Assembly: GCA_943846735.1 (NCBI GenBank)
Contig: OX044364.1
Coordinates: 1,116,001 to 1,180,000 of the forward strand
DNA: 64,000 nt
Direction of reading: 5' to 3'
Source: CAJQLB01 sp905479065
GTDB taxonomy: Bacteria > Bacteroidota > Bacteroidia > Flavobacteriales > Flavobacteriaceae
Below, piece after piece: positions 25,227 to 32,636 of this stretch. The notes beneath the pieces were generated by a model. It was not told where the DNA came from and searched no databases. It worked only from the letters and a program-made list of their open reading frames with translations. The position numbers were made by a program, and so were the translations under genes. The number at the start of each line of letters is the position of its first letter. Position 1 is the first letter of the stretch.

Positions 25227-26051
25227 ATGACGACACTAGACCAATTAAACAAAGATGGATTTTTAGTTCTAAAGGACTTTTATACTGCACATCAATGTGA
25301 TGTGCTGATGCATAGAGGGAAAGAACTCGTAAAGAAATTTAATTTTGATGGACATCCTTCAATTTTTCAAACTAATGAACAGGTGAGGACATCTGATGAC
25401 TATTTTCTAAATTCAGGTCACAATATTTCATATTTTTTTGAAAAAGATGCGTTTAACAACAATGGTGCCCTTAAAAATGATCTTTTTCATTCCTTAAACA
25501 AAATTGGACATGCGCTACATGACATCGATCCTGTTTTTAAAGAATTTTCAAGATCTTCAAAACTAAAGGAATTATCATTAAAACTAAAATTAGAAAAGCA
25601 TGTGATTATTCAGAGTATGCTTATATTCAAACATGCTAAAATTGGAGGAGTTGTTGATATTCATCAGGATGCTGCATTTCTATACACGGAACCTTGTACT
25701 TGCGTTGGATTTTGGTTTGCTCTCGAAGATGCAACCATTGAAAATGGCTGTTTATGGGCAAAACCAGGAGGACATCACACTTCCTTACGCTCATGGTTCA
25801 GAAGAAAAAAAGATGGAGGAACAGAAATGCATTTACTAGACAAAGCTCCTCTTTCGATGGAAGGAATGGTTCCTCTCGAGGTAAAAAAAGGCACCTGTAT
25901 TGTTTTGCACGGACTCCTACCTCATTATAGCTTACCCAACACAAGCAAGAAGTCGCGTCAAGCTTACGCTATTCATTTAATTGACCAAACTGCATATTAT
26001 CCTGAATACAATTGGTTACAAAGAAAGCAATCTCAATTAACAGGATTCTAA
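25227..26051 (+). CDS. Phytanoyl-CoA dioxygenase family protein (PHYHD1-like)
   Basis: 274 residues, one PhyH domain: Fe(II)/2-oxoglutarate-dependent dioxygenase. The iron ligands are H146 and D148 in DIHQDAAF and H233 in LLPHYSLPN; R244 in KKSRQAYAIH would hold 2-oxoglutarate. The order FLYTEP, then LEDATIENGCLW, then PGGHH, then SRQAYAIHL closely follows the eukaryotic PHYHD1 pattern as I remember it. Cytoplasmic, no signal peptide. Gene alone on the plus strand, so there is no operon context for the substrate. The start ATG 25227 follows 255 bp with no recognised promoter. Confidence 0.88.
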   Translation: MTTLDQLNKDGFLVLKDFYTAHQCDVLMHRGKELVKKFNFDGHPSIFQTNEQVRTSDDYFLNSGHNISYFFEKDAFNNNGALKNDLFHSLNKIGHALHDIDPVFKEFSRSSKLKELSLKLKLEKHVIIQSMLIFKHAKIGGVVDIHQDAAFLYTEPCTCVGFWFALEDATIENGCLWAKPGGHHTSLRSWFRRKKDGGTEMHLLDKAPLSMEGMVPLEVKKGTCIVLHGLLPHYSLPNTSKKSRQAYAIHLIDQTAYYPEYNWLQRKQSQLTGF

Positions 26052-26074
26052 AAATAATTGGGTGTGCTAAATTT

Positions 26075-26098
26075 AAAATAGAATTATCATTCTGTTTT
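26075..26098. terminator. Possible bidirectional terminator between convergent genes
   Basis: AAAATAGAAT-TATC-ATTCTGTTTT forms a 10-bp stem in RNA with one U-G pair and a 4-nt loop, A-rich on one side and U-rich on the other. It lies between the convergent dioxygenase and E2 genes. The stem is AT-rich, so it is weak. Confidence 0.35.
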
Positions 26099-26160
26099 GG
26101 TGACGATTGAAATGAAGATAACCATTGATGTAAAGTTTAAAAAACGGACAGTATGAATTC

Positions 26161-27516
26161 CTAAATTTCTCTGTCGCTGTTCCAAGATTCAAGATAATCT
26201 TTCACAGCTTTAACGAATTGACCTCCGAGCGCGCCATTAACGACACGATGGTCATAGGAGTGTGACATGAACATTTTATATCGTATTCCAATAAAATCAC
26301 CTTCTGAAGTTTCAATCACTGCAGGTACTTTACGTATCGCTCCTAATGCTAAAATACCTACTTGAGGCTGATTAATTATTGGGGTTCCCATTATACTTCC
26401 AAAAGTTCCAACATTAGTTACTGTATAGGTTCCTCCTTGAATATCATCTGGTTTCAATTGGTTATTTCGCGCACGATTGGCTAAATCGTTAACTTGTTTG
26501 GTCATACCAATCAAATTAAGTTGATCCGCATTTTTAATAACTGGAACAATTAGGTTTCCGTCGCCTAAAGCAGCAGCCATTCCAAGATTTATATTTTTTT
26601 TCTTGATAATCGTATCCTCTTTGACACTAATATTCATCATTGGATAATCACGAAGTGCTTTTGCAACAGCCTCCATAAAAATTGGTGTAAATGTCAAGTT
26701 TTCACCTTCTCGATTTTTGAAATCCTTTTTAACTTTATTTCTCCAATTCCAGATTTTAGTAACATCAGCTTCAATAAAACTTTGAACATGCGCAGAAGTT
26801 TGAACAGATTCAACCATGTGTTTTGCTACTAATTTACCCATTCTACTCATTTCAATGATTTCATCTTCACCAGAACTGATAATAGGCTGGACTTGGTTTA
26901 CTTCCGGCGATTGGGTAGGCACTTTTGAAATACCATTGGACTGAATAGGTTTAATTATTTGAACAGGGGGTACACTTGATTGATGAACTCTATTTTTCAG
27001 ATAAGCAAGAATATCATTTTTTGTTACACGCCCCTCACTTCCTGAACCTGTAATTGCATCGAGTTCATCCTGAGTCACCTTCTCTTTTTTAGCGATATTT
27101 CTTACTAGAGGCGAGTAGAAACGTTCTTCATTTGAAACAACAGAGACATCTAATGTTGATTCAACAATGATTTTGGATTCATTGACCTCAGGCAAGATTT
27201 CAGATGTAATCGTCTTGTCTTGAACCTCTAACACATCATGTTTTTCAATAGAAGTACTTTGAACACTTCCCTCTCCTTGAACCTCAATTACTGCAATGGT
27301 TTGACCAACTTGCACAACATCATCAACTTCAAAGAACTTTTCTACAAGGACACCATCTACTTCACTTGGCACTTCGCTGTCAACCTTATCGGTTGCAATT
27401 TCTAAAACAGCCTCATCAGCTTCAATCACATCTCCAACATTTTTAAGCCAAGATGTAATCGTCGCCTCAGCGACACTCTCTCCCATTTTAGGTAATTTCA
27501 GTTCAAATTTTGCCAT
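26161..27516 (-). CDS. 2-oxo acid dehydrogenase E2 (dihydrolipoamide acyltransferase)
   Basis: 451 residues. The lipoyl domain (1-76) has the lipoylated lysine K44 in EIATDKVDSEVP. A long linker leads to the peripheral-subunit-binding domain (about 130-170, YSPLVRNIAKKE and GSGSEGRVTKNDILAYL), and the catalytic domain (about 225-451) carries H423 in SYDHRVVNG. The single lipoyl domain and sequence style fit the branched-chain 2-oxoacid or 2-oxoglutarate type rather than a typical flavobacterial PDH E2; this is a judgement. The lipoyl synthase gene is at 61757. E1 and E3 are not in the window. Confidence 0.88.
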   Translation of the reverse strand: MAKFELKLPKMGESVAEATITSWLKNVGDVIEADEAVLEIATDKVDSEVPSEVDGVLVEKFFEVDDVVQVGQTIAVIEVQGEGSVQSTSIEKHDVLEVQDKTITSEILPEVNESKIIVESTLDVSVVSNEERFYSPLVRNIAKKEKVTQDELDAITGSGSEGRVTKNDILAYLKNRVHQSSVPPVQIIKPIQSNGISKVPTQSPEVNQVQPIISSGEDEIIEMSRMGKLVAKHMVESVQTSAHVQSFIEADVTKIWNWRNKVKKDFKNREGENLTFTPIFMEAVAKALRDYPMMNISVKEDTIIKKKNINLGMAAALGDGNLIVPVIKNADQLNLIGMTKQVNDLANRARNNQLKPDDIQGGTYTVTNVGTFGSIMGTPIINQPQVGILALGAIRKVPAVIETSEGDFIGIRYKMFMSHSYDHRVVNGALGGQFVKAVKDYLESWNSDREI

Positions 27517-27553
27517 ATCTCTAATACAAAAGCTCTTTAATCGATTTCGAATG

Positions 27554-27561
27554 CAAAATTA
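27554..27561 (-). promoter_or_regulatory. -7 promoter box for the E2 gene
   Basis: TAATTTTG on the minus strand, exact TAnnTTTG match, 38 nt before the E2 ATG and within the short gap after the glycosyltransferase gene. No -33 TTG at standard spacing. Confidence 0.4.
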
Positions 27562-27596
27562 ATGAAAAATCAATTAGTTAATTGAACTTCTTTCAA

Positions 27597-28703
27597 TTAA
27601 TTATCTTTTAGCTGAATAACGTTCCCAGCATCTCTAACACTGTTACTCCCAATTAAAAAATTAGTATTTTCCGGAAAAATCTTAAAAGTTAGCGTCTTAT
27701 TAAGACTCAATTTTTCCATACTTTCAATAATTTTTTTATGATTTAAAAAAGAGCCATTGAAAATCACCTCAGCACCATCTTTAATATTTTGAATATGATT
27801 TTGAACAAAGATTTCTTGTTTTAAATGATTTTTTAAGTTTAAATTTTCAATGTCAGATATAAAAAAATAACAAACTGGTTCAATTTTGTAAACTTCTGAC
27901 TGTTTACTAATCAAATAAGATAAATGGATACCAATCATAATGACAGCATCGATTACAAAATTAGATTTAAAATGCTTGTTGTAAAAAATCTTCATTGCGC
28001 CAAAAAATCGTTTGTAATAGCTGTTATTTCTAACTGTACTTTCCCCTTTATAATGTATGCATGTCGTTTTGCCAAAATAATAATTTTGAAAACCGGACTT
28101 TAGCAACTTGTAAGATAAATCAATGTCTTCACCGTACATGAAATAATCTTCATCAAAACCACCAACTTGGTCGTAGATCTTTTTCTTCATAAACATAAAA
28201 GCTCCGACAAGAATATCAACTTCACCAACAGCATCAGGCTCTACATGATTTGCATAATAGGTATTATCAATTCCGTATAGCTTTTTAAGCGCTCTTTCTA
28301 TTATTGGCACATTTCGTTTACTCTCAGGTAAAAACCGACCAGTACCATCAACTAATTTACAACCGACTACTCCAAAATTAGGTTTAGTTTTAACAAATTT
28401 TAAAAGTTTTAAAAATGTATCCTCAGCCACCACAGTATCAGGGTTCAGAATACAAACATGGTTACCTTTAGCTATTTTTACACCTTGATTATTGCCCTTT
28501 GAAAAACCTAAGTTTGTTGCATTGGCAATAAAAATCACCTCCGGAAATTTTTGTTCAAGTGTCGTTACACTACCATCAGTTGAATGATTATCTACTACGA
28601 TAATTTCGGCATCTACATTTGAAGTCGCTGCGATAACGCTTTTTAAGCATATGTCTAAAAAATATTTAACGTTATAATTGAGTATTATTATAGAAAGTTC
28701 CAT
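27597..28703 (-). CDS. Family 2 glycosyltransferase (rhamnosyltransferase-like)
   Basis: 368 residues. The GT-A domain (1-220) begins ELSIIILNYNVKYFLDICLKS; EIIVVDNHSTDGS binds the nucleotide sugar, CILNPDT supplies the DxD-like site, and the ED motif (YGEDIDLSYKLLKSGF) is present. A hydrophobic segment near 250 (FVIDAVIMIGIHLSYLI) may touch the membrane. The C-terminal ~90 residues (YFFISDIENLNL, AEVIFNGSFLNHKKIIESM) are not typical and may be an accessory domain. It starts where recR ends, so recR and this gene are coupled. Probable role in surface polysaccharide or lipopolysaccharide synthesis. Confidence 0.87.
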   Translation of the reverse strand: MELSIIILNYNVKYFLDICLKSVIAATSNVDAEIIVVDNHSTDGSVTTLEQKFPEVIFIANATNLGFSKGNNQGVKIAKGNHVCILNPDTVVAEDTFLKLLKFVKTKPNFGVVGCKLVDGTGRFLPESKRNVPIIERALKKLYGIDNTYYANHVEPDAVGEVDILVGAFMFMKKKIYDQVGGFDEDYFMYGEDIDLSYKLLKSGFQNYYFGKTTCIHYKGESTVRNNSYYKRFFGAMKIFYNKHFKSNFVIDAVIMIGIHLSYLISKQSEVYKIEPVCYFFISDIENLNLKNHLKQEIFVQNHIQNIKDGAEVIFNGSFLNHKKIIESMEKLSLNKTLTFKIFPENTNFLIGSNSVRDAGNVIQLKDN

Positions 28704-29321
28704 CTATGATTTTAAGGATAATTCAAAAGGAATCCTGTTTGTAATACTCCTTCCAAGTGTCACTTCATCAGCATATTCTAATTCATCACCTATTGAAATA
28801 CCTCTTGCAATAGTTGAGGTAACCACATTCAAATCCTGAATTTTTCTGTAAATATAGAAATTAGTTGTATCACCTTCCATGGTAGAACTCAAGGCGAAAA
28901 TAAGTTCTTTAACATTGCCTTTTTTAATTTTTTCTACCAATGAACTAATGGTTAAATCATGCGGACCAATACCATCAATAGGTGAAATTTTACCTCCCAA
29001 AACATGATACAACCCTCTGAAAGAACTTGTGCTTTCAACAGCCATAACATCTCGAATATCTTCAACAACACAGATTATTTCACGATTCCGATGTGGATTA
29101 GCACAGATTTCACAGAGCTCAACATCACTAATATTATGACAGCTTCTGCAGAACTTAAGCTCACTCCTCATCTTGAAAAGTGCCTCTGTCAAATATGTGG
29201 TTTTGTCAGGAGATTCACGAATTAAATGCAACACTAACCGCAAGGCGGTACGCTTACCAATCCCTGGTAATTGAGACATTTCGTTGACAGCATTCTGAAG
29301 TAATTTTGAAGAAAAATCCAT
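28704..29321 (-). CDS. recR: Recombination mediator protein RecR
   Basis: 205 residues from ATG 29321; a GTG two codons upstream is possible but overlaps a promoter box. RecR works with RecO to load RecA at gaps. The N-terminal helix-hairpin-helix (SQLPGIGKRTALRLVLHL) is followed by a zinc finger (CRSCHNISDVELCEIC), and then a Toprim domain (ICVVEDIRDVMAVE and HVLGGKISPIDGIGP). The stop codon is adjacent to the start of the glycosyltransferase gene. Confidence 0.96.
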   Translation of the reverse strand: MDFSSKLLQNAVNEMSQLPGIGKRTALRLVLHLIRESPDKTTYLTEALFKMRSELKFCRSCHNISDVELCEICANPHRNREIICVVEDIRDVMAVESTSSFRGLYHVLGGKISPIDGIGPHDLTISSLVEKIKKGNVKELIFALSSTMEGDTTNFYIYRKIQDLNVVTSTIARGISIGDELEYADEVTLGRSITNRIPFELSLKS

Positions 29322-29326
29322 GGACA

Positions 29327-29334
29327 CAAATTTA
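29327..29334 (-). promoter_or_regulatory. Possible -7 promoter box for recR
   Basis: TAAATTTG on the minus strand ends 5 nt before the recR ATG. If used, the mRNA would be nearly leaderless. No -33 TTG seen. Confidence 0.35.
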
Positions 29335-29401
29335 CAATTAATTCTGAAATTGATTTCTATAGATTATCTAACTTTTAAACCAATAAAGCTGTAGTATATT
29401 A

Positions 29402-29409
29402 TAAATTTG
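29402..29409 (+). promoter_or_regulatory. -7 promoter box for the sodium:solute symporter
   Basis: TAAATTTG, exact TAnnTTTG match, 26 nt before ATG 29436. It sits in the divergent recR/symporter gap. Confidence 0.45.
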
Positions 29410-29435
29410 TATTTTAATTGCCAAACTACTGTTGC

Positions 29436-30893
29436 ATGGATGCTACACAAATACTTATTTTAATTGGAGCCTACTTTGGTCTTCTTTTATTAATTTCATT
29501 CGTTACCGGGCGTAACGACAATAATGAAGATTTCTTCAATGCCGGTAAACAATCCCCGTGGTATTTAGTAGCTTTTGGAATGGTTGGAGCATCATTATCT
29601 GGCGTTACTTTTATTTCAGTTCCTGGTTGGATTGAAAATTCTGAATTTAGTTACTTTCAAGTTGTTTTGGGCTACATGTTTGGTTATTTTGTCGTTGCGT
29701 ATTTACTTCTCCCTATATATTACAAACACAATGTGACTTCAATTTATGAATATTTATTTCAACGTTTTGGAGTTGTTAGTCATAAAACTGGAGCCTTTTT
29801 CTTTTTTGTATCAAGAGTTGTAGGAGCAGCTTTTAGGTTGTTTTTAGTAGCTATAGTCCTTCAACAGTTTGTTTTTAATGCTTGGCATATTCCATTTGAA
29901 ATCACTGTCATAATTTCAATTTTACTCATATGGATATACACCAACAAAGGAGGCATAAAAACTATTGTATGGACTGATACTTTACAAACATTTTTCATGA
30001 TCGTAGCAGTTGTACTTTCTATCTATTTTATTAATCAAAATTTAGGATGGTCCTTTGAAGAGTTTTTAACATCGGAGGAACTCAAAAAATATAGCAATGT
30101 CTTCGTAACTGACAGTTTTTTAGAGCGAGGGCATTTTATCAAATCATTCTTAGGGGGTATGTTTATAACCATATGCATGACTGGTTTAGATCAGGATATG
30201 ATGCAAAAAAACCTAACCTGTAAATCATTAAAGGATGCTCAGAAAAATATGATATATTTTAGTATTGTTCTCGTTTTTGTAACATTTTTATTCATGCTAC
30301 TTGGAGCACTTCTTTACATCTATTCAGACCAATACAATATTGAAATACCTCTAATGGATGGTCAACCTAGAACAGATTTATTATTTCCTGAAATTGCTTT
30401 AAATGGAGGATTAGGTATTACTTTGGCCATTACTTTTATGTTGGGACTAATTGCCGCAGCCTACAGCAGCGCAGATAGTGCCCTTACTTCGTTAACCACC
30501 TCTTTTTGCATTGATTTTTTAAATATAGAGAAGGAAAATAAAAAAAAACAAAAACGTCTTAGAAAAAAAGTGCACATCGGTATGAGTATTTTACTCGTTG
30601 TGGTTATTATAATTTTTAAACATGTGTTAACGACCAATGTCATTGATAGTTTATTAACTGTAGCTGGGTACACTTATGGGCCCCTACTAGGCCTATTTGC
30701 TTTTGGTATTTTCACAAAGTTTTCAATCAGAGATAAGTATGTTTGGATAGTAGCGATTATTTCTGTGATAATAACCGCCATTATTGGTAATATTCCTAGT
30801 GAAAGTGTGGGAGGCTATGTTGTCGGTTATGAATTACTTCCGATTAATGGGCTACTTACTTTTATTGGTCTAGTATTGATTCGTAGAAAGTAA
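29436..30893 (+). CDS. Sodium:solute symporter (SSS family)
   Basis: 485 residues from ATG 29436; an in-frame TTG six codons earlier is unlikely. About 13 membrane segments and the LeuT-type core of the SSS family: FFNAGKQSPWYLVAFGMVGASLSGVTFISVPGW covers TM1-2, with the conserved GASLSG unwinding; RVVGAAFRLFLVAIVLQ, IWIYTNKGGIKTIVWTDTLQ and GLIAAAYSSADSALTSLTTSF (Na+ site residues) follow. Imports an organic solute with sodium; the substrate is not predictable. The last 24 bp overlap the convergent CoA-binding gene. Confidence 0.9.
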   Translation: MDATQILILIGAYFGLLLLISFVTGRNDNNEDFFNAGKQSPWYLVAFGMVGASLSGVTFISVPGWIENSEFSYFQVVLGYMFGYFVVAYLLLPIYYKHNVTSIYEYLFQRFGVVSHKTGAFFFFVSRVVGAAFRLFLVAIVLQQFVFNAWHIPFEITVIISILLIWIYTNKGGIKTIVWTDTLQTFFMIVAVVLSIYFINQNLGWSFEEFLTSEELKKYSNVFVTDSFLERGHFIKSFLGGMFITICMTGLDQDMMQKNLTCKSLKDAQKNMIYFSIVLVFVTFLFMLLGALLYIYSDQYNIEIPLMDGQPRTDLLFPEIALNGGLGITLAITFMLGLIAAAYSSADSALTSLTTSFCIDFLNIEKENKKKQKRLRKKVHIGMSILLVVVIIIFKHVLTTNVIDSLLTVAGYTYGPLLGLFAFGIFTKFSIRDKYVWIVAIISVIITAIIGNIPSESVGGYVVGYELLPINGLLTFIGLVLIRRK

Positions 30894-31226
30894 CACTAAT
30901 GTACAAGCAATGTCGACTTTTATATTTTGAGCTTCCAATAATTTATAAAATTCTTCATTTTCTGTGCCTGGATTAAAAATAACACGTTTCGGTTCAAGCG
31001 ATAATATGTAATCATAATATTGTTTTTGATTTTTTGAACTTAAATATAATGTTATGGTATGTATGTTTATGTAGTTTTTGAGACTTGGTTCTACAGAAAC
31101 GTAAGCAACAGTACCTTTATATATACCAAAAGCTACAACATCAAAATTTTTAGAAACTAACATTTGTAGAGCTTTATTTGAGTACTTATCGGGCTTTAAG
31201 GATGTTCCAAAAACTAATGTTTTCAT
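30870..31226 (-). CDS. CoA-binding domain protein (Rossmann fold)
   Basis: 118 residues. The short succinyl-CoA-synthetase-like Rossmann fold has TLVFGTSLKPDKYSNKALQML at the start and RVIFNPGTENEEFYKLLEAQNI near the end. YccU-like proteins of this size bind CoA derivatives but their reaction is unknown. It overlaps the symporter tail by 24 bp on the opposite strand. It begins 140 bp downstream of the fabH terminator. Confidence 0.82.
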   Translation of the reverse strand: MKTLVFGTSLKPDKYSNKALQMLVSKNFDVVAFGIYKGTVAYVSVEPSLKNYINIHTITLYLSSKNQKQYYDYILSLEPKRVIFNPGTENEEFYKLLEAQNIKVDIACTLVLLSTNQY

Positions 31227-31366
31227 TTAGCTGTTGTTAAAATTTTTAAAATAAATATAAACGTTATGTTAAAGTTTATTTAAAGTAATTTTTGTGAATA
31301 ATAAAATAGGCTTTTTGACGTCTTATAAAAGAACATTGTAGTTAATGTTAATGTTGGTTAGTAGTG

Positions 31367-31401
31367 AAAAAACCCAAAACAACAGTTGTTTTGGGTTTTT
31401 T
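31367..31401 (-). terminator. Strong intrinsic terminator after fabH
   Basis: A near-perfect palindrome: AAAAAACCCAAAACAAC and its reverse complement around a central A, starting 14 bp past the fabH stop. With a realistic loop the stem is about 14 bp, followed by six T on the fabH strand. It can also act in the other direction. The best terminator in the window. Confidence 0.85.
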
Positions 31402-31414
31402 ATTACACATGAAT

Positions 31415-32419
31415 TTACCACTTTATGATAACACTTCCCCATGTGAACCCACTACCAAATGCTGCTAATACAACATTAGTATTTTCCTTGATAAGACCTT
31501 GTTCCCAAGCCTCGGTTAGTGCAATAATTACTGAAGCTGCAGTTGTGTTGCCATACTTCATAATGTTATTAAAGACTTGATCATCATGCAAGCCAAATTT
31601 TTTCTGAATAAATTGAGCGATTCTTAAATTTGCCTGGTGCGGAATGAGTAAATCAATATCCTCTTTATCAAGTTTGTTTTTTAACAATCCTTCCCGAATG
31701 ACTTCACTAAAACGAACAACGGCATTTTTAAATACAAAAGTTCCGTCCATGTAAGGAAAATAAGATAAATCTTCTTCTTTTGAAGATAATATTTCAGGAA
31801 TCCAATGCTTAATACTCGGTGATTTAACAGTTAATTTTTCTGCATATTTACCTTCACTGTGTAAATGCGTAGATAAAATTCCTTTATTTAAATTTTTTTC
31901 GCGAGATAAAACACAAGCGCCAGCCCCATCACCAAAAATAACAGTGACAGATCTTCCCCGTGTACTTTTATCTAATCCGTTAGAATGAAATTCAGCACCA
32001 ACAACAAGTATGTTTCTATACATACCTGTTTTAATGTATTGATCTGCAACAGATAATGCGTAAACAAAACCAGAGCATTGATTGCGGATATCCAAGGCAC
32101 CCACTGTTTGCATCCCTAACATGTCTTGGATTTGCACGCCACATCCTGGAAAATAATAGTCTGGCGTCATCGTTGCAAAAACAATAAAATCAATATCATC
32201 GGGCTTCAATCCTGAGCGCTCAATTGCGACCCTAGCCGCTTTAGCTCCCATTACCGCGGAAGTATCTTCGGTTCCCTTACGAATCCAACGACGTTCCTTA
32301 ATTCCAGTTCGTTCCTGAATCCAGGCATCATTAGTATCCATCATTTCTGATAAGTCATGATTCGTGACAACCTGCTCAGGCAAGTACTTACCCAATCCTA
32401 TTATTTTTGAATTGTACAT
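31415..32419 (-). CDS. fabH: Beta-ketoacyl-ACP synthase III
   Basis: 334 residues from ATG 32419; a TTG three codons upstream is not a family start. Starts fatty acid chains by condensing acyl-CoA with malonyl-ACP. The catalytic triad is C115 in IRNQCSGFVYAL, His in LLIPHQANLRI and Asn in MKYGNTTAASV. The N-terminus matches FabH (KIIGLGKYLPEQVVTN and IQERTGIKERRW). Single gene flanked by its own terminator. Flavobacteria often have several FabH paralogues, so it may be a non-essential copy. Confidence 0.94.
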   Translation of the reverse strand: MYNSKIIGLGKYLPEQVVTNHDLSEMMDTNDAWIQERTGIKERRWIRKGTEDTSAVMGAKAARVAIERSGLKPDDIDFIVFATMTPDYYFPGCGVQIQDMLGMQTVGALDIRNQCSGFVYALSVADQYIKTGMYRNILVVGAEFHSNGLDKSTRGRSVTVIFGDGAGACVLSREKNLNKGILSTHLHSEGKYAEKLTVKSPSIKHWIPEILSSKEEDLSYFPYMDGTFVFKNAVVRFSEVIREGLLKNKLDKEDIDLLIPHQANLRIAQFIQKKFGLHDDQVFNNIMKYGNTTAASVIIALTEAWEQGLIKENTNVVLAAFGSGFTWGSVIIKW

Positions 32420-32535
32420 AGATATCAAATTAAAATCGATTTAAATTTAGTGAAATAATATAATTAAGAGGCTAAAAGAATTTAGAAAATAAATTATTAG
32501 TAAACTTTTATATTTTTTCAATGAAATTAATTTTA

Positions 32536-32548
32536 TGTCATCTTGTCA
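32536..32548 (+). promoter_or_regulatory. Direct repeat TGTCA-N3-TGTCA upstream of htpG
   Basis: TGTCATCTTGTCA lies ~90 bp before the htpG ATG, in a gap with no TAnnTTTG box. TGTCA is the complement of TGACA, so the site is close to a TGACA-N3-TGTCA palindrome with one mismatch. It could be a stress-regulator or alternative sigma site; this is inference. Confidence 0.3.
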
Positions 32549-32636
32549 GAAATGTAAACTTGGTATTTTTTTTGAAACGTTGTTTCTAACATAAAGAAAA
32601 CACCATGCTGGTGTATAAATTTTAAAAAATAAAATT

